From Sphingobium amiense (GTDB lineage: Bacteria > Pseudomonadota > Alphaproteobacteria > Sphingomonadales > Sphingomonadaceae), in NCBI RefSeq assembly GCF_003967075.1, contig NZ_AP018664.1:3454501-3518500 (forward strand): a DNA stretch of 64,000 bases, read 5' to 3'. A program made the translations under genes and the position numbers. Under the pieces are notes generated by a model that saw nothing but the letters and a program-made list of their open reading frames with translations, made no database searches and had not been told where the DNA came from. How positions within the stretch are numbered: the stretch's first letter is position 1; every line of letters starts with the position of its first letter. This document shows, piece after piece, positions 18,151 to 26,919 of this stretch.

Positions 18151-19505
18151 TCGCGCTGCTGGGCCGCGCGCGCGCCTTTTTCGGCACGATGGCGGGACAG
18201 ATTTTCGTCACGCTGACGCTGGGCATGTCCGTCGCGGCCATCGTCGCCCTGCTGGTGGCGGAGCAGACCCGCCAGCATGATTTCGCGCGGGTGCGGCGGC
18301 AGCGCGTGCTGGCCAGCGCCACCGACATCGCCGCGCGGATGCTGCGCGATCCCGTTCGCGTGGAACGGATGATGGCGGATCACAACATCATCGGCGCCTA
18401 CCCTGCGCCCGAGGGCGTTTCGCTGAGCGAACCCGACGTCGATCTGGAGCAGGCGCTGCGCGAGAGGCTGGGGCCGCAGTCGCAGCCCGAAGCGGCGCAG
18501 GTGCCGATGGGGCTGTGCTTTCCAGACCGGCGCAAGGAACTGGCGGCGGGACTGGTCGATGCGCCACGGCCCGATTGCTGGGTGGTGCGCTATGTCGACC
18601 GGCGGGGGGAGCATCGCGCCATGGCGCTGACCTTCCCGCGCATCGCCAAGCCGCCGAGCACCGTCTTCAATCCGCTCTACCTCATCGTCATCATTGCGGC
18701 GTCGGCGGGCCTCGCCATCCTCGTCGCGCGATCCGTGGCGCGCCCTTTGCGCCGGCTGGAGCGGGCGGCGGAGGCTTTCTCCCTCTCGCTCGACCCCGAG
18801 GAAATACCGGAAAAGGGACCGGAAGAGGTGCGCGCAGCGCTTTCCACCTTCAACCTGATGCAGCGGCGCGCCCGCGCCGGTTTTGCCGAGCGGACGCAGT
18901 TGCTGGCCGCGATCAGCCACGATCTCCAGACACCGCTGACGCGGCTGCGGCTGCGGCTGGAGCTGGTGGACAATGCCGAACTGCGCGAGCGGCTGCTGGC
19001 CGATCATCAGGCGATGCTGACGCTGGTGCGCGAGGGGCTGGACCTCGCCAGCAGCACGGAATCGCGGGAAGACTGGTCGGTGATCGACATTGACTCGCTG
19101 CTCGTCAGCATGGCGGAGGACGCGCAGGATCTCGACCAGCCGGTCCGTTTCGCCAGCGGATGCGGCGGAACGGTGCGGGTCAAGCCCAATGCGCTGATGC
19201 GCTGCATCGGCAATCTGGTCGACAATGCCGTCAAATATGGCGGATCGGCGGAGATAAGCTGCACGCGCACGGCGGGCCGCCTGATGATTCATGTGCGGGA
19301 CGAAGGACCGGGCGTTCCCCCCGACCAGATCGAACAGATGTTCGAACCCTTCACCCGCGGCGCCGAAGGGCAGCCGGGCGGGCGCCACGGCACCGGCATC
19401 GGCCTCACCATCGCACGCGCGCTGGCGATGAGTTTCGAGGCGTCGGTCCGCCTGCGCAACGGCGAGGAGCGCGGAGTGATCGCCACGATCGACATGAAGG
19501 CATGA
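18147..19505 (+). CDS. Sensor histidine kinase (EnvZ-like)
   Basis: Inner-membrane kinase of 452 residues. ATG at 18147 overlaps the regulator stop (ATGA); an in-frame ATG at 18129 is an alternative. Two membrane segments (around residues 15-40 and 180-200) enclose a ~140-residue periplasmic sensor. HAMP follows (ARSVARPLRRLERAAEAFS), then the phospho-acceptor His258 in AISHDLQTPLTRLRLRLEL, the N box (NLVDNAVKYGG), G1 (VRDEGPGVP) and G2 (GTGIGLTIARAL). All catalytic motifs are present. It probably senses envelope or compound stress and controls the adjacent efflux pump. Confidence 0.94.
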   Translation: MIALLGRARAFFGTMAGQIFVTLTLGMSVAAIVALLVAEQTRQHDFARVRRQRVLASATDIAARMLRDPVRVERMMADHNIIGAYPAPEGVSLSEPDVDLEQALRERLGPQSQPEAAQVPMGLCFPDRRKELAAGLVDAPRPDCWVVRYVDRRGEHRAMALTFPRIAKPPSTVFNPLYLIVIIAASAGLAILVARSVARPLRRLERAAEAFSLSLDPEEIPEKGPEEVRAALSTFNLMQRRARAGFAERTQLLAAISHDLQTPLTRLRLRLELVDNAELRERLLADHQAMLTLVREGLDLASSTESREDWSVIDIDSLLVSMAEDAQDLDQPVRFASGCGGTVRVKPNALMRCIGNLVDNAVKYGGSAEISCTRTAGRLMIHVRDEGPGVPPDQIEQMFEPFTRGAEGQPGGRHGTGIGLTIARALAMSFEASVRLRNGEERGVIATIDMKA

Positions 19506-19629
19506 TCGTTATCGCGACACCGATGTAGACAGGTGTAACGCGTATTTTACGTCCCGATCCGGCAGGCTCGCTTTAACCTTTCCCTTCCAGTCCAACCCGT
19601 TACCATGGTCGCGAATCAGGGGAATAGGG

Positions 19630-20229
19630 GTGGCGGCGTTTCTGCTCGCGAGCGAGAATATCGTCTTCGTTTCGGCGATTATGCTGATGTTGCTGATCGG
19701 CCTGGTGCAGGCCATCGGCATCGCGGGCGATTTCGATGCGGATTTCGGTGGCGAAGCCGATCTGCTCGGCTGGCTGGGCGTCGGGCGCCTGCCATTGCTG
19801 ATGCTGCTCGCGATTTTTCTGGCCCTGTTCGGCATGATCGGGCTGATCGGCCAGCATCTGATGCTCGATCTGGCGGGGACGATGGCGTCGCCGTGGATCG
19901 CCGCTCCTGCAGCGGCGGCGGCGTCCTTTCCCCTGACCGGTCTTTCCGCCCGGCTGCTGGCCCCTCTTCTCCCGCGCGACCAGAGTAGCGCGGTCCCGCT
20001 CGACGCGCTGATCGGCGCGGTCGCCCGCATCGTCACCGGGCAGGCGCGCAGCGGCTTTCCGGCAAGAGCGCGGGTCGAGGACGGCTTTGGCCAGACCCAT
20101 TATGTCATGGTCGAGCCGGACAATCCCGGCCAGACGCTGAACGAAGGAGAAGCGGTTCTCCTCGTCCGGCGTGACGACCACCTGTTTCGCGCCATTTCAT
20201 ATGGCGACCACCATCTCCCCCGCCTGTAG
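19630..20229 (+). CDS. yqiJ: YqiJ-like OB-fold membrane protein
   Basis: Protein of 199 residues starting with GTG at 19630, preceded by AGGGGAATAGGG. At least two N-terminal transmembrane segments (IVFVSAIMLMLLIGLVQAIG; LLMLLAIFLALFGMIGLIGQ) lead to a C-terminal OB-fold of NfeD type (IGAVARIVTGQARSGFPARA). It sits 9 bp before a flotillin gene. YqiJ/NfeD proteins form operons with SPFH-domain partners and are linked to membrane-domain organisation and envelope stress. The exact function is not known. Confidence 0.85.
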   Translation: MAAFLLASENIVFVSAIMLMLLIGLVQAIGIAGDFDADFGGEADLLGWLGVGRLPLLMLLAIFLALFGMIGLIGQHLMLDLAGTMASPWIAAPAAAAASFPLTGLSARLLAPLLPRDQSSAVPLDALIGAVARIVTGQARSGFPARARVEDGFGQTHYVMVEPDNPGQTLNEGEAVLLVRRDDHLFRAISYGDHHLPRL

Positions 20230-20238
20230 GAGCGTTTC

Positions 20239-21915
20239 ATGAACTTGCCCGCCGTGCAGCAGAGCTTTTCGATCACGCCCTATCTGGCCATTGCCGGAAC
20301 AGGGCTTCTCCTCCTCGTCGTGCTCGGGATCGTGCTGGCGCGGCTGTACCGGCGCGCGTCCAAGGAAATCGGGTTCGTGCGCACCGGCCTTGGCGGCGAG
20401 AAGGTCGTGATGAACGGCGGCGCGCTGGTGCTGCCGATCTTTCACGAGACGATGCCGGTCAACATGAACACGGTGCGGCTGGCGGTGGAGCGCAAGAATA
20501 ACGACGCGCTGATTACGCTCGACCGGCTGCGGATCGACGTGAAGGCCGAGTTCTACGTGCGGGTGAAGCCCGACGCGCAGTCGATTGCGATAGCGGCGCA
20601 GACACTGGGCGCGCGCACGATGAATCCGGAGATGCTGAAGGAACTGGTCGAGGGCAAGTTCGTCGACGCGCTGCGTTCGGTGGCGGCGGGCATGACGATG
20701 AACCAGTTGCACGAACAGCGCAGCGACTTCGTGCAGAAGGTGCAGCAGGTGTCCTCGGTCGATCTGGCGATGAACGGGCTGGAGCTGGAAAGCGTGTCCC
20801 TGACCGGGCTGGACCAAACGTCGATCGAGCATTTCAACGCCAACAACGCCTTCGACGCGGAGGGTCTGACCAAGCTGACCGAGCAGATCGAACTGCGCAA
20901 GAAGTCGCGCAACGACATCGAGCAGGAAACGCGCGTCCAGATCGAGACCAAGAATCTGGAGGCGGAGCGCCAGTCGCTGCTGATCGCGCGCGACACGGAA
21001 TTCGCGCGGCTGGAGCAGGAGCGCGAGGTCGAGATGCGCCGCGCGGCGCAGGCCGCCGAGGTCGCGCGCGAACAGTCGCTGCGCAGCCAGGAGGCCGATC
21101 AGGCGCGGATCGAGGCCAAGAAGCAGGTCGACAGCCAGCAGATCGAAGCGGATCGCGCGGTGGAGCAGGCGCGGATCGCCCAGGAGCAGGCGCTGGAACT
21201 CGCCCGGCAGGAACAGCAGATCGCGGTGCAGAACAAGAGCCGCGAGGAAAGCCAGGCCAAGGCGCAGGCCGACGAAGCGCGCGCCAAGGCGGTCGCGGCC
21301 GAAGAACAGGTCCAGACATCGCGCCAGACCGAAATCGCCGAGCGCACCAAGCGCATCGAACTGATCGACGCGCAGCGCGAGGCGGAACGCTCCGCCATTC
21401 AGGTGAAGGTGGAGGCCGAGGCGGAGAAACAGGCCGCAGCCGACCGCGCCGAGGCGATGCGGCTTGCGGCGGAAGGTGAAGCAGAAGCGGCCAAGCTGCG
21501 TGCGGAAGCGGACCGGGTGCGGTTCGAGGTGGAAGCCGCGGGTCAGCGGGCGGTCAACGAAGCGGCGAACATCCTGTCGTCCGACCAGATGTCGCTCCAG
21601 ACCAAGCTCGCCCTGCTCAAGGTTCTGCCCGATCTGGTGCGCGAGGCGGCAAAGCCCATGGAGGCGATCGATTCGATCAAGATCGTGCAGGTGGACGGCC
21701 TGACCGGCGGACTGACCGGCGGACAGGGCGACGGCGCGGTCGTGATGGCCGGAGGCGAACAGAATCTGGCCAATGCGGCGGTATCCGCAGCGCTCCGCTA
21801 TCGCGCGCAGGCGCCGGTGATCGACGGGCTGATGAAGGATCTGGGCATCGACGGATCGAGTCTCGATGCGCTGGTCAGAGGGGCGGTCGATCCGGTAACT
21901 GCGCCAGAAAGCTGA
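20239..21915 (+). CDS. yqiK: Flotillin-family SPFH protein (YqiK-like)
   Basis: Protein of 558 residues. One N-terminal membrane helix (ITPYLAIAGTGLLLLVVLGI) is followed by an SPFH/PHB domain (residues ~40-220; MPVNMNTVRLAVERKN) and a very long Glu/Ala/Arg/Gln-rich coiled coil (~residues 220-460) that drives oligomerisation. The C-terminal segment (LALLKVLPDLVREAAKPMEA) is typical of flotillins. It is predicted to form detergent-resistant membrane rafts. It is the second gene of the yqiJ-yqiK operon. Confidence 0.9.
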   Translation: MNLPAVQQSFSITPYLAIAGTGLLLLVVLGIVLARLYRRASKEIGFVRTGLGGEKVVMNGGALVLPIFHETMPVNMNTVRLAVERKNNDALITLDRLRIDVKAEFYVRVKPDAQSIAIAAQTLGARTMNPEMLKELVEGKFVDALRSVAAGMTMNQLHEQRSDFVQKVQQVSSVDLAMNGLELESVSLTGLDQTSIEHFNANNAFDAEGLTKLTEQIELRKKSRNDIEQETRVQIETKNLEAERQSLLIARDTEFARLEQEREVEMRRAAQAAEVAREQSLRSQEADQARIEAKKQVDSQQIEADRAVEQARIAQEQALELARQEQQIAVQNKSREESQAKAQADEARAKAVAAEEQVQTSRQTEIAERTKRIELIDAQREAERSAIQVKVEAEAEKQAAADRAEAMRLAAEGEAEAAKLRAEADRVRFEVEAAGQRAVNEAANILSSDQMSLQTKLALLKVLPDLVREAAKPMEAIDSIKIVQVDGLTGGLTGGQGDGAVVMAGGEQNLANAAVSAALRYRAQAPVIDGLMKDLGIDGSSLDALVRGAVDPVTAPES

Positions 21916-21951
21916 GCTTCCGGTCGGGCGGCGCGATGGGCGGGGCGGCGG

Positions 21952-22428
21952 TCAGACGCGCTTTCCATCGAGCCGGGCGGCCGCCGCCGCGTCGATGCGG
22001 GCCAGCATGTCGTGCAGTTCCCTGATTTCCGACGCCGACAGCGCCGCGGCGATACCCGCTTCCAGTTCCAGCGCCTTGGGCGCGATGCGGTCGAACAGGG
22101 CTTTGCCGGAGGGGGACAGGCGCAGGATGAGCGCGCGGCGATCCGTCCCGCTCGCCGCCCGCTCCAGCAACCCTTTGGCATGGAGCGACTTGGCCGCGCG
22201 GCTGACCATGACCTTGTCCATCCGGGTGCGGTCGCCAATGTCCTGCTGCGATATGCCGGGGCGTTCCGCGACATGCGCCAGCACGCGCCATTCCGCGATC
22301 GAAAGGTCGAAATGGGCGCGATAGGCTTTCGCGATCAGTTCGCTGAGCAACCCAGCCGTGTAGGACAGCCGGTAGGGCAGGAAACGGTCGAGGATCAGCC
22401 CATCGCGGCGCATGGGGAACCGTATCAT
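21952..22428 (-). CDS. MarR-family regulator (probable regulator of hmgA-fahA)
   Basis: Protein of 158 residues. A MarR winged helix is evident (LSIAEWRVLAHVAERPGISQ, QDIGDRTRMDKVMVSRAAKS, wing SGTDRRALILRLSPSGK). ATG at 22413 (MRRDGLIL) is an alternative start. It is divergent from homogentisate dioxygenase with 69 bp between start codons. MarR-type and IclR-type repressors sensing homogentisate-pathway intermediates are known for hmg genes, so homogentisate or a related phenolic acid is the likely ligand (inference). Confidence 0.9.
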   Translation of the reverse strand: MIRFPMRRDGLILDRFLPYRLSYTAGLLSELIAKAYRAHFDLSIAEWRVLAHVAERPGISQQDIGDRTRMDKVMVSRAAKSLHAKGLLERAASGTDRRALILRLSPSGKALFDRIAPKALELEAGIAAALSASEIRELHDMLARIDAAAAARLDGKRV

Positions 22429-22497
22429 TTGACACTATCTGCGGCAAGGCGCATGAAGGGAGACAGTTTCAGATGTAACTAGATGGAGGGAGGGGTG
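22429..22497. promoter_or_regulatory. MarR/hmgA divergent control region
   Basis: It contains TTGACA starting near 22432 in the + direction, a plausible -35, but no good -10 at standard distance. GGAGGGAGG (22485-22493) is a strong ribosome-binding site deciding the hmgA start at 22498. No clear MarR palindrome is visible by eye. Confidence 0.4.
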
Positions 22498-23784
22498 ATG
22501 GACGCACTCTCTTATCTGACGGGCTTTGGCGGGCATTTTTCGACCGAGGCGATGGACGGCGCCCTGCCGGTCGGCCGCAATTCGCCGCAGCGGCCCCCCT
22601 TCGGCCTTTACGCCGAACAGCTATCGGGCACGGCCTTTACCGCGCCGCGCCACGAAAACCGCCGGAGCTGGCTCTACCGGATGCGCCCCGCCGCGCAGCA
22701 TGGCCGCTTCGAGCATTATGCGGGCAACCCTCTGTTCGGGGGCGGCATGTCGGACGCTCCCCTGCCGCCGAACCGGATGCGGTGGGGGCCGGTCGAGGAC
22801 AGCGCGACGGGGACAGACTGGCTCGATTCGATGCGCACCATGATGGGCAATGGATCGGCCGAGCGGATGGAGGGCGTTGCCGTCCATGTCTATGCGGCCG
22901 ACCGCGACATGGTGGATCGCGTCTTCTGCAACGCGGACGGCGAGCTGCTGTTCGTGCCGCAGCAGGGCAGCATCCTGCTGGCGACGGAAATGGGCAGGCT
23001 GGACGTGCCGCCCGGCCATATCGCCGTGGTGCCGCGCGGTGTGCGGTTTCGCGTCATGCTGCCGGAGGGCGGGGCGAAGGGCTATGTCGCGGAAAATCAT
23101 GGCGCGCTGTTCCGCCTGCCCGACCTTGGCCCCATTGGCTCCAACGGGCTGGCCAATGCGCGCGATTTCGAGACGCCCGTCGCCTGGTTCGAGGATCGCG
23201 ATGCGCCAACGCAGGTCGTGCAGAAATTCCTTGGCCGGCTGTGGCAGGTGACGCTGGACCATTCCCCGCTCGACGTGGTGGCGTGGCACGGCAATCTGGC
23301 ACCCTATCGTTACGATCTGGCGCGGTTCAACACCATGAACAGCGTCAGTTACGATCATCCCGATCCGTCGATCTTCACCGTGCTGACGTCGCCGTCTGAA
23401 AGCCTCGGCCGCGCCAATGCCGATTTCGTGATCTTTCCGCCGCGCTGGATGGTGGCGGAGGACACGTTCCGCCCGCCCTGGTTCCACCGCAACGTCATGA
23501 GCGAGGCGATGGGCCTGATCCATGGCGCTTATGACGCGAAGGCGGAAGGGTTCGTCCCCGGCGGTCTCAGCCTGCACAATCTGATGGCCGGGCATGGGCC
23601 GGATCGGGCGAGCTGGGAGGCGGCGAGCCGCGCCGACCTCAAGCCGCACAGGATCGACGGAACCATGGCGTTCATGGTCGAAAGCTGCTGGCCATACCGG
23701 CTGACCGACTATGCCATGGCGCGGGCGCAGGACGATTATGACAGCGTGTGGAACGGATTTGCGAAGGCGGAACTGCCCCGATGA
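22498..23784 (+). CDS. hmgA: Homogentisate 1,2-dioxygenase
   Basis: Iron-dependent ring cleavage of homogentisate to maleylacetoacetate. It has 428 residues, normal length. Iron ligands are readable in the C-terminal half: His and Glu in [14 protein letters not shown] (six residues apart as in the human enzyme) and His in [12 protein letters not shown]. The N-terminal signatures [20 protein letters not shown] and [11 protein letters not shown] are typical. The start is set by GGAGGGAGG 5 nt upstream; an ATG at 22483 sits before the ribosome-binding site. It overlaps fahA by 4 bp. Confidence 0.97.
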   Translation: MDALSYLTGFGGHFSTEAMDGALPVGRNSPQRPPFGLYAEQLSGTAFTAPRHENRRSWLYRMRPAAQHGRFEHYAGNPLFGGGMSDAPLPPNRMRWGPVEDSATGTDWLDSMRTMMGNGSAERMEGVAVHVYAADRDMVDRVFCNADGELLFVPQQGSILLATEMGRLDVPPGHIAVVPRGVRFRVMLPEGGAKGYVAENHGALFRLPDLGPIGSNGLANARDFETPVAWFEDRDAPTQVVQKFLGRLWQVTLDHSPLDVVAWHGNLAPYRYDLARFNTMNSVSYDHPDPSIFTVLTSPSESLGRANADFVIFPPRWMVAEDTFRPPWFHRNVMSEAMGLIHGAYDAKAEGFVPGGLSLHNLMAGHGPDRASWEAASRADLKPHRIDGTMAFMVESCWPYRLTDYAMARAQDDYDSVWNGFAKAELPR

Positions 23785-25058
23785 TCGACGAAACCCACAA
23801 CCCCGCGCTGACAAGCTGGGTGGAGAGTGCGCGGGGTCATCCCGACTTTCCGGTCCAGAACCTTCCCTTCGGCATCTTCTCGCCCTCAGGGGGGGACAGG
23901 CGGCCCGGCGTGGCGATTGGCGACGCCATTCTCGATCTGCGGGGCGTAGCGGGACTCCTTCCCGCCGAAGTGGCCGCCGTGGTGCAGGCGGACAGTCTCA
24001 ACGCGCTGTTCGCCCTGCCCGCTATCGCGCGAAGGGCGCTGCGGCGGCGGATTTCGGAACTGCTGAGCGTCACGGCGTTTCGTGACGCCGTGGCGCCACA
24101 TCTGCATGATGCGGCGGGCTGCACCCTGCATATGCCCACACGGATCGGCGATTATAGCGACTTCTATGTCGGCATCCATCATGCGCGGAATATCGGGGCG
24201 ATGTTCCGTCCCGACAGTCCGCTGCTGCCCAATTATCGGTGGGTGCCGATCGGCTATCATGGCCGGGCGTCGTCGGTCCGCATGTCGGGCGAGCCGGTGC
24301 GGCGGCCAAAGGGGCAGATCAAACCGCCTGACGCGGACGCACCGGTCTTTGCCCCGACCCGCCGCCTCGATTTCGAGCTGGAAATGGGGGTGTGGATCGG
24401 GCCGGGCAATGCGCCGGGCGAACCGGTCCAGATTGACGCTGCGGGCGATCATATCGCGGGCTATTGCCTGCTCAACGACTGGTCGGCGCGGGACATACAG
24501 GCATGGGAATATCAGCCGCTCGGCCCGTTCCTGTCCAAGAGCTTCCATTCCACCATCTCGCCATGGGTCGTCACCGCGGAAGCGCTGGCACCCTTTCGGG
24601 TCGCGCAGGCGGCGCGCGCGGCGGGCGATCCGCGTCCGCTCGATTATCTGTGGAGCGACGCCGATCAGGCGGCAGGCGCGCTCAACGTCGAGCTGGAGGT
24701 GCATCTTTCCTCCCGCGCGATGCGGGAGCGGGGGATGGCGGCGCACCGGATCAGTCAGGGATCGGCGACGTCGATGTACTGGACCCCGGCGCAGATGGTG
24801 ACGCATCACAGTTCCAACGGCTGCAATCTCCAGCCCGGCGACCTGTTGGGAACGGGCACGATTTCCGGGGAGACGCAGGAAAGCTGCGGCAGCCTGATCG
24901 AAATGAGCCGGGGCGGGAAGACGCCGGTCACGCTGCCCGGCGGGGAGACGCGGTCGTTCCTGGAAGATGGCGACGAAGTGACATTATCCGCACGCGCGCG
25001 CGCGGACGGCTTCGTTTCCATCGGGTTCGGCCCGTGCTGCGGGCGGATTGCCGGATGA
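23781..25058 (+). CDS. fahA: Fumarylacetoacetase
   Basis: Hydrolyses fumarylacetoacetate to fumarate and acetoacetate, the last step of tyrosine breakdown. It has 425 residues, normal for the homodimeric enzyme. The catalytic His and metal-binding region appear as [19 protein letters not shown], the metal-binding acids as [10 protein letters not shown], and [19 protein letters not shown] plus LSKSF give the active-site Asp and Lys. The start is the ATGA overlap with hmgA. The isomerase between the two steps (maiA) is not adjacent and is absent from the window. Confidence 0.97.
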   Translation: MIDETHNPALTSWVESARGHPDFPVQNLPFGIFSPSGGDRRPGVAIGDAILDLRGVAGLLPAEVAAVVQADSLNALFALPAIARRALRRRISELLSVTAFRDAVAPHLHDAAGCTLHMPTRIGDYSDFYVGIHHARNIGAMFRPDSPLLPNYRWVPIGYHGRASSVRMSGEPVRRPKGQIKPPDADAPVFAPTRRLDFELEMGVWIGPGNAPGEPVQIDAAGDHIAGYCLLNDWSARDIQAWEYQPLGPFLSKSFHSTISPWVVTAEALAPFRVAQAARAAGDPRPLDYLWSDADQAAGALNVELEVHLSSRAMRERGMAAHRISQGSATSMYWTPAQMVTHHSSNGCNLQPGDLLGTGTISGETQESCGSLIEMSRGGKTPVTLPGGETRSFLEDGDEVTLSARARADGFVSIGFGPCCGRIAG

Positions 25059-25171
25059 GACGGCGATAGGGATGGGCCCGCCTGCGTATTCGTATGCATG
25101 GCTTGTCCCCCGGCAGGGATCGTGCAAGCGGAAAGGGCGCGGCGGCGCAAAGGACCGCGCGGGAGGGATGT

Positions 25172-26647
25172 ATGGAAAAGCCACGGCAGGGCTTTGCCGG
25201 ATTGTGGAATATCAGTTTCGGCTTCTTCGGCATCCAGATCGGCTTTGCATTGCAGAATGCGAATATGAGCCGCGTCTTCCAGTCGCTCGGGTCCAGCATC
25301 GACGATCTGTCGGTGCTGTGGATCGCCGCGCCGCTGACGGGCCTGCTGGTGCAGCCGGTGATCGGCCATCTGTCGGATCGGACATGGCTGGGGCGATGGG
25401 GGCGGCGGCGGCCCTATTTCCTTGCCGGGGCGGTCCTGTCCTGCCTTGCGCTGACGGGCATGCCATACAGCCACAGCCTGCTGGCCGCCGCACTGCTGCT
25501 CTGGATGCTGGACGCCAGCCTCAACGTGTCGATGGAACCGTTCCGCGCGTTCGTGGGCGATATGCTGCGCAAGGACCAGCATACGCTGGGCTATGGCGTT
25601 CAGACCGCCTTCATCGGCGCGGGCGCGGTGATCGGGTCGCTGTTTCCCTGGCTGCTCGACCGGGCCGGGGTGTCGAACCTCGCGGCGGCAGGCGACCTGC
25701 CCGATACGGTGCGCTACAGTTTCTGGGCGGGAGGCGCGGCGCTGCTGGGCGCGGTGCTGTGGACGGTGGCGACGACGCGCGAGTTCACCCCCGAGGAAAT
25801 GCGCGGCTTTGCGCAGGAGACGCGGAGCGACCATGCCGGGCCGGACCTTGGCGCGCGTAGCCTTTGGCCCTGCTTCCTGTGGATGGGGGCGGGCACGGTC
25901 GCCGCGCTGCTCGTTCCTGCGTGGGGCATGGAGAAGGAAGTCTATCTGCTCGCTGCGCTGCTGACAGGATATGGCGCAGCGACGCTGGCCGCGATCCTGC
26001 TGGCGCGCCGCGGGCGGAGCGGGACCATGCTGGCGCAGATCGTCGCCGACATGGCCGGAATGCCGCCGGTGATGCGGCGGCTGGCGCTCGTGCAGTTCTT
26101 TAGTTGGTCGGCGCTGTTCATCATGTGGATTCACACGACGCCGGTAGTCGCGCAATATATGTTCGGGTCCGCCGATCCGGCGAGCGCAGCCTATCAGGAG
26201 GGCGGCAACTGGGTCGGCGTGCTGTTTTCAGTCTATAATGGCGTGGCGGCGGTGGCGGCACTGACGATCCTGCCATGGGTGGCGCGGCGGATCGGCAAGG
26301 GCCGCACCCACGCCCTGTGCCTGACGCTGGGCGCGCTGGGCTTTGCGAGCTTCCTTTTCCTGCGCGATCCGCAGATGCTGCTGGTGAGCGAAGTGGGTAT
26401 CGGGATCGCCTGGGCGTCCATCCTCGCCATGCCCTATGCCATCCTGGCGTCGAACCTGCCGGCGGAGAAACTCGGCGTCTATATGGGGGTGTTCAACATC
26501 TTCGTGGTGCTGCCGCAACTGCTGGTCGCGACGGCGATGGGGTCGATCCTGAAGGCGTTCTTTCCGGGCGACCCGATCTGGACCATGGCCTTTGCGGCGG
26601 CGACGCTGCTGGTGGCGGCGGTAGCGACGCTGCGGATCAGGGCGTGA
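25172..26647 (+). CDS. MFS sugar transporter, SLC45/sucrose-symporter-like
   Basis: Twelve-helix major facilitator of 491 residues starting at ATG 25172 (GGGAGGG at 25161-25167); upstream in-frame codons are non-coding. Hallmarks of the SLC45/GPH-like sugar group are LWNISFGFFGIQIGFALQNAN in helix 1, GHLSDRTWLGRWGRRRPY in the first loop, and NVSMEPFRAFVGDML in helix 4. Related carriers import sucrose, maltose or other disaccharides with protons. It follows fahA by 113 bp but is functionally unrelated. The nearby secreted GH35 galactosidase could supply its substrate (inference). Confidence 0.85.
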   Translation: MEKPRQGFAGLWNISFGFFGIQIGFALQNANMSRVFQSLGSSIDDLSVLWIAAPLTGLLVQPVIGHLSDRTWLGRWGRRRPYFLAGAVLSCLALTGMPYSHSLLAAALLLWMLDASLNVSMEPFRAFVGDMLRKDQHTLGYGVQTAFIGAGAVIGSLFPWLLDRAGVSNLAAAGDLPDTVRYSFWAGGAALLGAVLWTVATTREFTPEEMRGFAQETRSDHAGPDLGARSLWPCFLWMGAGTVAALLVPAWGMEKEVYLLAALLTGYGAATLAAILLARRGRSGTMLAQIVADMAGMPPVMRRLALVQFFSWSALFIMWIHTTPVVAQYMFGSADPASAAYQEGGNWVGVLFSVYNGVAAVAALTILPWVARRIGKGRTHALCLTLGALGFASFLFLRDPQMLLVSEVGIGIAWASILAMPYAILASNLPAEKLGVYMGVFNIFVVLPQLLVATAMGSILKAFFPGDPIWTMAFAAATLLVAAVATLRIRA

Positions 26648-26669
26648 CGGCCGCCTGAGCGCTTGCCGA

Positions 26670-26810
26670 TCAGTCCTGACGCGACGGGGCGGCCTTACGA
26701 CGATCGTGCCGGGCCAGCGGGCAAATCAGCGTATTGACGCGCGTCTCATTCTCGACGCCCGACGCAAGCATCGCGCACAGCCAGTCCAGACACCGTGCCA
26801 GTAACAGCAT
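26670..26810 (-). CDS. Small ORF, 46 residues, function unknown
   Basis: A short reading frame of 47 codons including stop, starting MLLLARCLDWLCAMLASGV and ending in a basic tail (HDRRKAAPSRQD). A purine-rich ribosome-binding site (GGAGAGAGTGGAGAG) precedes the ATG. Upstream, GATAA-A-TTATC (26835-26845) is a perfect 11-bp palindrome in an otherwise AT-rich promoter-like stretch. The N-terminus could be a short amphipathic or membrane-associated helix with two Cys. No family recognised. It fills the gap between the convergent sugar transporter and the GH35 gene; remaining bases 26811-26919 hold only this palindrome. Confidence 0.4.
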   Translation of the reverse strand: MLLLARCLDWLCAMLASGVENETRVNTLICPLARHDRRKAAPSRQD

Positions 26811-26919
26811 GGTTCTCTCCACTCTCTCCTTACCGATAAATTATCACAGCGACGTCGGGAGAAAAGATGGATTCTGGGGTTTCGGTAAAATGATACGGGG
26901 CGGTACGGATGCGCGGGCG

